Below, one piece after another: positions 10,294-21,400 of a DNA stretch of 64,000 nt. Within the stretch, counting starts at the first letter, position 1, and every line of letters begins with the position of its first letter. The position numbers and the translations under genes were made by a program. The notes below the pieces were generated by a model. That model worked only from the letters and a program-made list of their open reading frames with translations. It had not been told where the DNA came from and ran no database searches. Source of the stretch: Agapetus fuscipes (taxonomy: Eukaryota; Arthropoda; Insecta; Trichoptera; Glossosomatidae); assembly GCA_951799405.1 (NCBI GenBank), contig OX637333.1, positions 10,167,960 through 10,231,959 on the forward strand, in the 5' to 3' direction.

Positions 10294-10467
10294 TAAGCAA
10301 ACTTCAACTGTCAACCATACAGCAGCTGTCAATCGGCAGAATGGATGTAGATTTATCTCAAAATGCATTATTGAGTCACGATTCTGATATTTTCAGTAAA
10401 AGTTTCAATTGATGAAGTGTTTGTGATTAGTTACAAAAATCTAAATCTAAACTGCAAAGATATGTAT

Positions 10468-11060
10468 CATTTAAGGTGGTACGACACATCGATGGTAACA
10501 AAAAATATTCATAGATGGTACGCATCAAAAATGTATGGGGCACTCCGTCGGGCAAATATGAAAAACTACTGTAGTTTTACTTCCTTTGAAACTTTTAATG
10601 CATTGAAAATAATATGTTGATTGCGCTATTCTAATATGAAATCAATCTGAAATCGCTAAGGTATTCATTTCGGTCATTAAATTATGCGTAAATTTCATTT
10701 TTTTCGCCATTGTTTGCGCCAACGCGACCGATGCGATGAGCTAAGAGTACTTCTCTTGGATACAAACCTTTTTTATTATTTGTTACGCTTTATGCATCTT
10801 TATTTTCTTCAGTCTGGCCGTGAGAAGCTCTGGCCGAACAGCTTGCGTAACGGACTGCCACGCAAGGGTGAGAGGTTCGAATCCGTTTGACAATGTATAT
10901 TTTTAATTTTTTACATTGTGTTTTCTTTTTTTACATATACTTTTTTTTATTAAAATACAACATATTTGAAAACAAAAGTATTAAAGTTAGTCCAAACGAT
11001 TAACAATACTTTCATTTCACTTTCATTTCACACTTCGTCCACACAAGTCGGTCAACATTT
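10468..11060 (+). repeat. Repeat D with an embedded tRNA-like segment (copy 1)
   Basis: About 600 bp starting taaggtggtacgacac, shared in inverted orientation with 15930-16545. It contains gcactccgtcgggcaaatat and, at 10805-10888, a tRNA-like stretch with a good box B (gaggttcgaatccg). The tRNA fold is not convincing enough for a tRNA gene. Its end, taaggtggt, suggests a DNA element, but no transposase is present. Confidence 0.6.
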
Positions 11061-11774
11061 CAGTCACATGTATATATGTACCGAAGAAATCATCCCAATA
11101 TTATAATTGTATATTATGCAATGATATTATGATTCATTCACTCTGTCTGCCACCATGGGTTGACGCGTAAGCCTAATTTGCATAAACGAGGTGGCACGAC
11201 TTTATCCGAACGAATCCGAAGCGTAGGGATTACTAGATCAAGAAGTAGCTATACAGCCATTGTATACAGCTGATGAGGAAGGGTGTCTTGATAATAATAT
11301 TATTATCATGTGCTGCAGTGTTTTTTCTTATTCACTTGTGAACGGTCACTGGTCAGTAGGACGCAAAAAGTGCAGAGGCTATACACCATTGAGGTATATA
11401 TAATATATACCTCAATGCTATACACAGTAATATGAATGAAAATCATTGAGGATGGAAATAGGAATCTAGCCGTTGCACAAATTTGTCATTTATTGTGAGA
11501 TGCCATGTAAAAAAAACAATCCATCACAAATATCTCGGTTCATCATTCGTCGATAAAAAAGTAATTTGTTCTAAGCCCCTCATACAACTTTGCTTAATAA
11601 ATCTGAATAAGGCTATTTAAATGATTTAATCATGTTTTTAATGTATTGACTTGATTTTTACTAATTTCTCTTTTACGTACGCTGGTCACATATTACACAC
11701 ACCGCGTGACCATGTTGGAATAAAATTAATTTATTATTGATATAAGAATGACTATAGGTACATATATATACATC
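11061..11774. other. No recognisable gene; one short palindrome
   Basis: I see no feature except an AT-rich perfect palindrome around 11388-11416 (attgaggtatata / tatatacctcaat). Confidence 0.5.
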
Positions 11775-12020
11775 TATAATCCATAATCTAAGTTGCAAGG
11801 ATATATTCATTTAAAGCTCTCAGATGTATGCCCACAAACCAACAAGTGTAGTTCGCGCTTACAAATGCTGAATGTGTACTTACAAATAAAATCCAAACCT
11901 CAAATGAACATAAGCCCCACAACTTTTGCCGACCTTCCCTGAAACAGGGGTGACATTGGCAAAGTGAACCATTTTTTACAGTATGGGTGGTCAGCCTCAT
12001 ACCAACCTATAAGTCAAGGA
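11775..12020 (-). repeat. Family A tail repeat, full length
   Basis: Complete minus copy: tail atctaagttgcaagg at 11786-11800, conserved cctgaaacaggggtgacatt at 11939-11958, head at 12003-12019. It is nearly identical to the plus copy at 59998 in the intron of the right-hand gene. Confidence 0.85.
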
Positions 12021-12120
12021 ATATGAATGAATAATAAATTACATTTAAATATAAAAAAGAACAAAACCTTACAAAGAAATAATATAAATACATAATATTT
12101 TATATATTGTTAATACAATA

Positions 12121-12520
12121 AGTCCGGTCAGTAGCTCAGAGGTAGAAAGCTTGCGTTCGATGCCGAAAGCTCGGATTCGATCCCCACCACCAAGGGTGTC
12201 AAAATTATTTCTCTTTTCGGTGTGTATTGCAAACCCACCTACCATAAAAAAAAACCAGCAAGGTTTACTCAGCCTTCACAAGAAATAAGAAACCTGCTCC
12301 CCTAGTAGGGAAATCCCACTTCAACGAAGTGGTTGGCGTAAGGCCGGCTCCCTTACCTGTGAAAATACATAGGTTTTACCCACCATAAGCAACCCTTTCG
12401 GGAAAAAATCTGCAGGAAGTTGCACTATACGTGCAGCTTAGTTGTACAAGCTAGTCCATGGTTCTAGTTTTACACACATTTAGGGACTTCATCGAAGAAA
12501 GAAAGTCGAGTGCAGTTCAC
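12121..12520 (+). repeat. SINE1 (tRNA-derived), full-length copy
   Basis: The tRNA-like head starts gtccggtcagtagctcagag (box A region) and has box B ggattcgatcccca at 12171-12184. A family-specific body follows (gtttactcagccttcacaag, then gaagtggttggcgtaagg) and ends near gtgcagcttagttg. The anticodon arm does not fold into a clean tRNA, so this is a SINE and not a tRNA gene. Confidence 0.8.
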
Positions 12521-12667
12521 TGATTTTTTTTTTATATTTTCAATACAAGAATAAAATATAGTTGTCAATTTTTAAGGCTTATGAAATTTTTTACAATTTG
12601 TCTACCGATTTGTCTTTGGCCGAAATGTCGTTGGCCAAAAAGTCGTGGGGACGAAGTGTGAAATTTT

Positions 12668-12925
12668 TATATCTAATCTAATGTAATCTAACTTGCAAAT
12701 ATATGTTACATTAGAGATTCACATTACATCATGCATTACATGCATTCTCACAACCAGACACGAACAAGTTTGCGCTTGCACATGCCTCATGTGAACCTAC
12801 AACATAAAAACCAAATCTCAAATGGACATACACCCTGCAACTCTTGCCGTCCTTCCCTGAGACAGGGGTGACATTGGCAAAGGAACCATTTTTACAGCAT
12901 GGGTGGTCAGCCGCATACCAATTTT
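12668..12925 (-). repeat. Family A tail repeat, with a small internal duplication
   Basis: Minus copy with its tail at 12668-12700. It carries a local duplication of the catgcattac block at 12727-12746, absent from other copies. Its head ends at 12920 without the ccttgactt block. Confidence 0.8.
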
Positions 12926-13380
12926 GTTACCACATATATATATTTTTTAATTTAAAAAATAGATTTGTGAAGAGGAATGCCACTAACACATTCACTAACC
13001 TATTTTATCTGGCCAGAAACAGGTATTAATAAAAATAAATTGCACAGAATCTGTACTCGACTTTCTTGCAAAAATTAACCCACTGTATGACGTATGTAAA
13101 GCTAGAATCATCTACCAGCTTATGCAGTTTCAATGAAAATATAATATATCGATAATAAATCAATTTTATTCCACCGCGGTGTGTACCTGCATGCTCGTAC
13201 AATATGGATAAAGCCATTAAAATTATTAAGTGAATAAAAAATATTTGGATGATTTATTTGGTGAGCGCCGTTTTGTGTGAATCACAACTCAAGAGCCCTC
13301 TGCAAGGTTGGTCTTCTCTGGAAAAAGCGCCAATTACACAAGAAAGATCCTTGACTTATAGGTTGGTATGAAGCTGACCT

Positions 13381-14095
13381 CTGTACTGTACTGTACTGTA
13401 TCCTGCCGCCGTTCCACTAGGGGTGACCGGTACCTCTGCAGATGCGCCTCCACTTTTTTCTGCCCTAACAAACCACTTTTATTTCCTCAATATTCATCAC
13501 CTTTTTCATACACACTCTTCTCTTATTCTCACTCTGCAGAATCCATTCTTTCGCAATCTCACCTATTTGGTCTAACCATTCTTTCCTCAGCCTTCCCCTT
13601 CCGCGCTTTCCTCTGACATTTCCTTTGTACACTTTCTTCGTTAGTTGTTCATCATCCTTTCTTTCAAGATGTCTGAACCATCTCATTGTACTTTTTTGTA
13701 CTTTCATTCTCATATTCTCTTTTATACCACACTCGTTCATCACTCAAGCATTACGTACTCTATCACTCAGTGTCTTTCCAGCCATTGCTCTCAGGTAAGC
13801 CATTTCAACCGTACTTTACTCAGCTCACATTCATTAAGCCTCACTTCCACCAACCAATATGCCATTGTGGACCGCCGATCTCTTATTCTTCGTAAGTTTC
13901 CTATTTCTTGCAATTCTTCCAATCGTTTCCATCACACTTCTTCCTCTACTAGCGCGCTTTTCCAATTATTTCGTCAATTTCGCATTCGACTCAAACTTGC
14001 TTCCCAGATAATCAAATTCTTTCACGACCTCCACTCTTTTTTCATTCAGTCTTATCTCAATTTTCTCGCATTTCTCAGTCCTCCCAAAGTGTAAA
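13381..14095 (-). pseudogene. RTE-like LINE fragment inside composite repeat copy 1
   Basis: Minus-strand coding for the region after the RT: a conceptual read includes KVQKSTMRWFRHLERKDDEQ and GKRGRGRLRKEWLDQIGEIA. It then reads towards AIGRIARNRKLTKNMR and ends at EKCEKIEIRLNE, so only about 230 codons remain. Frameshifts split it near 13743 (a TGA after VVNDE). A tgtac microrepeat (ctgtactgtactgtactg) marks the junction at 13380-13399. Confidence 0.75.
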
Positions 14096-14304
14096 AAATA
14101 ATTCACTTTGTCAATGTCACCCCTGTTTCAAGGAAGGTCGGCAAGAGTTGCAGGTTTTATGTTCATTTGAGATTTGGTTTTAATTTGTAAGTACAAATTC
14201 AGCATTCGTAAGCGCGAACTTACACGTACCTGTTTGTGGGCATGCATTTCATATTAGTTTTGAATGTTTATATTTCATTGCAACTTATATTCTAGATTAT
14301 TATA

Positions 14305-15572
14305 GATGGTCATTAAACCCTTCTGTATGCAAACTAGGGCTTTGTATGGTGGGTACACTTTTTAGTTATATTTTGAAAAAGTAACGACTGATTATTATTG
14401 GTATTTATAAAATTTCAAGAATCGCAGCCTTTTATCTATTTTTAACCCTTTGACTACCAAGAAAATTGCTAATACATTTTGTATGGAAAATTTTCACTTT
14501 GTATGGCGGCTATACTTTTGATTCACTTTTTGGAAAAAATAATGATGGCAATATATAGGTTATTATTATTGTTTTACATTTGTGCTACATTATTTTTTTA
14601 TCAACCCTCTAACTGCCGAGAATTTTTCCATTATTTTTTTCTTTTATATGGCAACTCCCTAAACCGAGATTATGATGAAGAAATGATTATAATTATTAGA
14701 TAGCACTATTATAAAAATGGATTCACAAAAAATTTAAGAAAAATCGTCAGAGCCGTTTTTGAGAAAATCGCATTTTAAATTTTCAGCTCTTCGGAAGCCA
14801 TCTTGAATTCTCAAAAAAGTAAAAAAAAAATGATTACGAATTAAATTAATAAGCTTGTTCTTTCTATCAAATCTAAAACAAATTTAAATATCTTGCATTT
14901 TAATAGGTTTTTGTAATATTTTCGATTTAAAATTTCAGGTCGTGTAAACGGTGCTTTATATTTATTTTTTCAAAAATTTTTTTTTGTAAATTTGTGCAAA
15001 TTTATGTTGTCCATAATATTGTAGAACATTATATTTTTGTTGACCCCTTAACTTTCGAGAAAATCACAATCGTTTGTTTTTTTCATATGGCAGCCCATAG
15101 ACACAGATTAGTAAGAGTGTTGTCATAACTAATTTATTAAGTTAAAAATTAATTAGTGGCAACTCTGAAAATTTAAGAAAAATTCTTGGAGTCGTTTATG
15201 AGAAAAGTGCAATTTTATGTTTTTTTTGTATGGCAGCCATCTTGAATTTTCAAGTTGGTGTAATGCCATGTTATTCATACTTAATACATGTCCAAAAAAG
15301 TTGATGTAGCCAAAATTTGGTATCTCTAGGTCTTATACTTTGGAAAGTGACACACACACATACATACATACATACATACATACATACATACATACATACA
15401 TACATACATACATACATACAGACGGACGTTTTTAAAAGATAGTGTTTTTTGGCATGTCCTGCACCAGGACAACTCATTTCCGTGAAAACCTCGAAATTTT
15501 TTTTTCACACCAAATCATAACTTTCTTTATAGCCTTCGGCTATAGCAAGAAAGTAAAAATTAAAATTACACA
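14305..15572 (+). repeat. Family B repeat in composite copy 1
   Basis: Full-length copy. Landmarks are gtatggcggctatactttt, ggtcgtgtaaacggtgc, atggcagccatcttgaat, a run of about 16 ACAT units at 15358-15420, tgtcctgcaccaggacaac and the terminal hairpin tatagccttcggctata at 15530-15546 followed by gcaagaaagtaaa. Confidence 0.8.
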
Positions 15573-15666
15573 TAAAAAACAAATTGTATTAGGTTACGGG
15601 GCGAGTAAAATTCAATAATGTATTGAATTTTACTCGCCCCGTAACCTAATACAATTTGTTTTTTAT
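15572..15666. repeat. Near-perfect 46-bp inverted repeat with 3-nt loop
   Basis: Arm 15572-15617 (gtattaggttacggggcgag within it) is the reverse complement of 15621-15666, separated by three bases. It starts exactly at the end of the family B copy. Transcribed, it would form one long hairpin. Confidence 0.9.
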
Positions 15667-15821
15667 TTTTTATTTTTATTTTTTAAAACTGAAAGGTTAC
15701 AAAGTGAATTCCTCATCAATTAATAATAGGTCATTGATAGGTATTAATATTATCAATTAATAATTCATTACTGTTTATATTAATTAATAATTACCCAATA
15801 ACATCTGTTGAACCAGGGTCA

Positions 15822-15922
15822 AAGTTAAAGTCATGTGACCCAAGCGGGGATCGAACCAACGTTATTCTATTCCAAATACGCTAGAAAGATCAGCCTCTGG
15901 CCCACTCGGCCATAACACCGAC
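15822..15922 (-). repeat. tRNA-like SINE fragment
   Basis: On the minus strand: gtcggtgttatggccgagtg (box A-like), then ggttcgatccccgcttgg (box B). This resembles a type II tRNA with a variable arm, but the acceptor stem does not pair and there is no following terminator run. SINE head or tRNA pseudogene is the best reading. Confidence 0.5.
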
Positions 15923-15929
15923 TAAATGA

Positions 15930-16545
15930 AATGAAAGTGAAATGATCGTATTTTTAATCGCTTGGACTAACTTTAATAGTTAAGTTTTCAAATATGTTGT
16001 ATTTTTATAAAAAAAGTATAATATGTAAAAAAAGAAAACAACAAATGTAAAAAATTAAAAATATAGGTATCAACCGGATTCGAACCTATCATCTTCGCAT
16101 CTACAGTCGGTCACGCACGCTAGTACGCCAGAGCTCCCACATTCCGACGGGAGAAAAATACTGTTTATAAAGCGTAACAAATAACTATTAAAATAATATT
16201 ATGGGTGGTTTGTAAAAGGCGAAAGATTTATTCGTATTGAAGGGAAACCAGAGTATGGGTGGTTTGTGTCCAAGATAAAATACATTATATCGTCGGTCGG
16301 CGCAAGCAATTCATATTGAAATTTACACATAATTTAATGACCGAAATGAATACCTTAGCGATTTCAGATTGATTTCATATTAGAATAGCGCAATCAACAT
16401 ATTATTTTCAATGCATTAAAAATTTCGAAGGAAATAAAACTACAGTAGTTTTTCATATTTGCCCGACGGAGTGCCCCATACATTTTTGATGCGTACCATC
16501 TATGAATATTTTTTTTTTTGGGTAGTACGAGTCGCCACCTTAAGA
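15930..16545 (-). repeat. Repeat D with tRNA-like segment (copy 2)
   Basis: Inverted counterpart of 10468-11060, ending on this side with gtagtacgagtcgccacctt. The tRNA-like part is at 16075-16145 (box B read on minus: taggttcgaatccggttg). A 100-bp stretch near 16200-16290 (two atgggtggttgt-like units) is specific to this copy. Confidence 0.6.
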
Positions 16546-16603
16546 TTCATATTAAACGCATTCCCACAAGTTGATTCCATTAATTATCATTAATAATTGT
16601 GGC

Positions 16604-17705
16604 CAGCAGCGGCTCTAGCTAAAACTCGCGGGAGGGGATGACCTTGAAAGAAAATCTTATGCTCACCTGTGCCCTGGCCATACACTGCACCAGTCACCTG
16701 TTCCCACCTGCTCACCACCATACAGTAGGCGGGCAGAATAATGGGAATATCACAAGACTGATGATGCACGGGCCTTTCAATTATTTGATTGTTTCACATT
16801 TTTATTTAAGTAAGAATCACAATGAATCACAGTAATTAATAATAAAAAAATGTTTATTCACAATCGCATAAAAAAAAATCCTTTACGAACTAAAAAAAAT
16901 TGAGGCATGAAAACATTAATTTTACGTTATTTTCATTGCTGTTTAATAACTTGTTTCGTTATTTTTAAACTTTTCTACAAAAACTTAAATGTTTTTTGAT
17001 AAATTTACAATTTTGTAAAGAATTCTTGAGATTTCCGACTTATCACGGTTGAAAACGCCACGAAACTGGCGGTAAATAAATATAAAAAGTAACAACCTAT
17101 AGTTGACCAAAGAGAAACAATAACAATCACTGTTACGATGTGAATCCCCGACACAAATCTTAAACAATATTATGATGTGTACCTCGGTGTACCTACACAG
17201 TTTTCTCCTACGTCACAGTGGGGTAAGCAGAAGTCTCCCCATGGGCAATATGTTCAACGTTTGAAATACGCATGCGCGATAATGTTGTATTCTACAAGCA
17301 GTCGCCGCTAACACATACAAAGAAATCTCGGTGATCCGAATGAATATCCCCATGTACGAATCGTTCAACTTCGGCCCGTCCGATGGCTGAGTGCCGGCCA
17401 CGTGATGGGCGAAGGAGTCCGCTCTCATAAATACATCGAGATGTATGTATGTACCTACTGTATAACTCAATGTATTGATGAGAGGGGACAAGATTTGAAC
17501 CTTCAAATTGTAAAAAGCATTTCTCGTATGAGCCAAAATATTTACCAACAGTTTTAGCGCGCTACGTATATATTACTCTAAAATTAAATAATTTGTAACA
17601 GCTTTAAGTTCATTTTTATTATATTTCGCCTCTAGTAAATAATTGCTTTTTCTATTTCATCCATAGGGATGTTCCCCACAATCCCTCAATGAAGAGCCGC
17701 CACTG
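16604..17705. mobile_element. Non-autonomous hAT element with perfect 8-bp target duplication
   Basis: ATTGTGGC flanks both ends (16596-16603 and 17706-17713). Terminal inverted repeats are cagcagcggctct on the left and, inverted, cagtggcggctct on the right. The 1.1 kb interior has only short frames. Immediately to the right a 31-bp stretch with gtggctaatatttgtgttgt is tandemly duplicated. Confidence 0.8.
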
Positions 17706-17713
17706 ATTGTGGC

Positions 17714-18195
17714 TAATATTTGTGTTGTTATAAGTATGTTGTGGCTAATATTTGTGTTGTTGAGGTTAACTGTCAACTGTCAGTGGAACAGTATGAACAA
17801 TTGGTGTGAAGTTAGGAACGCTTAACCTGACCCACTTTCCCAAATAAGCAAAATTAGCTAACCCCCAAATCGTAGTGCGTGACCTCATCGCTAATAATAT
17901 TTGCTCACAGTGAGCTGTCCGAAGGGTTTGTGAGCGCTCATAGTGCTTGAAGTGATCTCCCCGTACACGGACTAAGTATTCTGTTGGTTTGACAGGTCTG
18001 TGTTTGACATGTCTGCCTGACATTTGTGTCTCAAAGTATGCTTCAATACCATAAGCTAGTTTCGGCTTTACTTATATTATACCTCAATGATGGAAGTAGA
18101 TATATGACAACACAGGAAATATTGTTCTCATTATTTCCACACATTTCTTTCATCTTTGAAAAAAAATATTTTATAGACTTATAAATATGACTAAT
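17714..18195. other. 3' flank of BRCA1; no feature recognised
   Basis: This is the region downstream of the BRCA1 stop codon on the minus strand and should hold the 3' untranslated region. I could not find a convincing canonical aataaa on the minus strand, so the polyadenylation site is not called. Confidence 0.4.
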
Positions 18196-18416
18196 TTAGC
18201 CATCATCATCTTCAAAATCATTTTCGTCCTCCTCCTCAAAGTCGTCGTCATCGTCCGAGACTAAGGGCTCGGTGAGATGCTGCGGCCAGTCCACTTGGGG
18301 AAGGAGCTGGGGCGGGGCTCCCAGCCAGTGACTAAGGGGGCGCAGACCCCCCCGGCACAGGCTCTCCAGCACCCACTGCAGGTTCACCGGCATCACCCTG
18401 TGCTCCAGCCAGAGCT
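18196..18416 (-). CDS. BRCA1: BRCA1 exon 9 (end of second BRCT, acidic tail, stop)
   Basis: Acceptor ttttgttgcag, stop TAA at 18198-18196. It encodes HRVMPVNLQWVLESL; WVLES aligns with the conserved human WVLDS (Trp1837). The protein ends in a run of Asp/Glu beginning SDDDDDFEEEDEN. The exon is locally GC-rich compared with its surroundings. Confidence 0.9.
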
Positions 18417-21400
18417 CTGCAACAAAACAATGGACATCATCATCATTATCACCATTGTTGGCTCGACAAGCCACACTGGCACTTGATTTTTTCTTTTGGG
18501 ATGTATGCATCAGGATTATTTACAAAATTTATATATGACAACAGAGTGCCGTTTTGGTGTGTCACTTTAAGGGCCCTCTCAAATCACGGATAAGATTTTG
18601 TCTTTCGTGCTACTTAAACCTCATAGTACTGGAAAGTTGCGGGGTTTATGTTCATTTGAGGTTAATATATCTCTTTGCAACGTATATAATTGTGTTCCAC
18701 CCTATCGGTTCCGCAATCCGGAAAGCACAATTCCCAAAATTAGTGTGTGTTTGACTCTCAGATCTACATCTGGAGAGGCAGATCTCCACCAAACTCATCT
18801 CAAAGGGGGAACATGCCAGCCAAATATGAAGGAGCCACCCTATTTACAACTTTGTAAGCCACCAGGCAAACACGATATACTACCTTCTCTGGGAAATGAA
18901 GCCAAAGCCTTTCTACAGCAGCGTGCTGTGAGAGACTTTAAACCATCCGAAGATCAGTCTAACCGTATCATTCAGAATAGACTGAAATCTGTTCAGTTGC
19001 TTTTTTGACTGGCCGATGTATGGTGTAGAACTATAATACATTTGGGAAATCACAGAAGCACTCACCAATGTTTAAACACCCCGCAGTAGACACCTCCTGA
19101 TAAAATGATAATTGCTTCATTCTACCTAGTCGGTCCCAAAGTTCTGTCACTAACACATTATTTTAAAATTTAGAACATGATTTTAAAAAAATAGTATTGA
19201 ATTCCATTTTTTTATGTTTGACAATTACTTTAAAAACCAAAAAAAGTCATTCCCTGCAATTTCTCACGATGGAGTGGACATTGAAAGAAAACCGAATAGC
19301 TGTTTTAGCATTGCACCGCTATGGGCACTCGTCAAGTACTATTTTCAAGTTGCTCAAACATTTTAATATAACACTAAGGTTTGTGTACCGTACTATTGAT
19401 AGGTACAATGAAGTCTCCAGGGTTGAGGACAAGAAAAAAATTGGCCGGCCTCGCTCCGTACGAACACCAGCAGTGATCAAAGCGATCATCCTGTGATGAA
19501 ATGATTTTTTGTCCCAGCAGGATTCTGCGCCAGCACACAAAGCCAAGACCACTCCAGCCTGGTTTGACTGTCAAAAAATTGACTTTAAAAGACACAAAGA
19601 TTGGCCTTCCTCCAGTCCGGACCTTAATCTTTTGGACTATAAAATTTGGTAGGTCCTATAGGGAAAGGTTGGTGCTACGACCCATAAAAATTTGGAGATC
19701 CTGAAGTCATCTTTCAGAAAAGCAGTCACTGAAATAGACATGAAAATGGTGCGTGCTATGATAGACGACTGGCCGCGCCGATTAAGGGCCTGTATTAAAA
19801 ACAAGGGAGGTTATTTTGAATAATTTTAATTTTTTATTAAATATAATTAAAATTGGTATATAATTTATTAAAAACTGATTGGTACTTTTGTTTTTATCAT
19901 TATTTTTATTTGTGACAGAACTTTGGGACCTACTACGTATAGCTTAAGCCAAATAATGAAGCAGTTTGCTCCTCTATTGCGAGATTCCGTTCCAGCATAA
20001 CTCCCTAAAGTCTCAGAGAGTTAGATCGCTGGATCAAATCCCCCTCAATGGAGAGAGGTACTCCATTCTCCAGGAGGAAATCGCAATGACCTAGAGAAAG
20101 CAATGCTCCACTTACTACTTATCTTCTTATTGGACAGTCCATCAATGACGAGAACCTTCACCTCCTTGTCTTGCTTTATCACAATGTCGTCAAAACTGTC
20201 TACCACCTTCCCTCCAAGCTCTGTTACGATGAACTGAAACAAATAAATACTTAAATAAGATGAAACATCGGCAAAAAATTATGATGTCTGTCAATCCACC
20301 TATAATCCAAGTTGCAAATACATATGTTCATATTTAATGCAAGCCCACAAGTGGACAAAAGTGAGTTTGCACTTAGACATGGTGAATGGAAAGTCTGCTG
20401 GGTTTGATGGAATAAATGGTGAAATGTTGAAAGCAGGTGGCGAATGTGTTGTAGAATGGATGTATGAACTATGTAAGATTTGCGTAAATGCAGGAGTGGT
20501 ACCGTTGGACTGGAGGAAAGCAGTCATTGTTCCTATTTACAAAGGTAAAGGGGACAAAAAAGACTGTCAGAACTTCAGACCAATCAGTCTACTCAGTATA
20601 CCAGGGAAAGTCTTCTGTACGGTTATTATTAAGAATGTGATTCTGACTACTAGTGAAAGGATTTCCGATATACAGTCCGGTTTTATGGCCGGTAGAGGCT
20701 GTATTGATCAGATTTTTACTCTACGACAACTTGTTGAAAAACAATTGTCGGTGAGGGGAAAGCTGTTTACGGCCTTTGTGGATCTGGAGAAAGCTGTTGA
20801 CTCAGTAGACAGAGGTATGTTGTGGGATGTCTTGAAAGCATATGGAGTGAATGAGGCTCTCTTGAATGCGGTACATGCTATCTATGAAAATAGTATGGCA
20901 TGTGTTCGTATTGATGATGAGTATAGCGAATGGTTTGAAGTTTTTAAGGGTGTAAGGCAAGGATGTGTGATGAGCCCATGGCTATTTAACATAGTCATGG
21001 ACAAGTGTGTTCGAGATGCTAGACTTGATGATTGTGGATTAATGATAGGAGAGAGCAAAGTGAGTGTTCTACTGTATGCGGATGATGCAGTCCTTGTATC
21101 TGATTCAGCAGTAGAATTGCAAACAATGCTCTCTAGATTGAACGAAGCTCTGATAGGTAATTATTTGAAGTTGAATGCAAGTAAGACGAAAGTTTTGGTT
21201 TTTGAAAGAAATGAAGAAAATACGGACTATGAATTTAGAATCAATGGATTGCACGTTGATGTGGTAAATGAGTTTGTATATATTGGGATGTAAGTTTGAA
21301 AAAGATGGAAGAATGACAGGCGAACTTGAAAGAAGAATAATGAAGGGCAGGTGTGTACTGGGTGCCACAGCTTGTATCGCCAAAAATCAAAACATATCCA

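Larger units (their letters stand above)
13035..15575 (+). repeat. Composite repeat, copy 1 (E + A split by antisense LINE + B)
   Basis: A 2.5 kb block with fixed order: unit E (13040-13348), head of family A (13349-13380), antisense RTE-like LINE fragment (13381-14095), rest of family A (14096-14300), then family B (14305-15572). The same order and junctions recur at 39867-42290 and 56105-58460, so the block was copied as one unit. Confidence 0.8.

Noticed and set aside
10805..10888. tRNA gene
   Set aside because: Good box B, but arms do not pair and the segment is part of a dispersed repeat.
12121..12195. tRNA gene
   Set aside because: Box A and B are present but the cloverleaf does not close, and the same sequence with the same body occurs five times, so it is the head of SINE1.
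13645..14094. Plus-strand Ser/His-rich protein (also at 40376 and 56498)
   Set aside because: It is the antisense shadow of the RTE-like LINE coding sequence.
18739..19008. Extra BRCA1 or host exon in intron 8
   Set aside because: It is on the opposite strand, shows no splice sites in context and no family I recognise.
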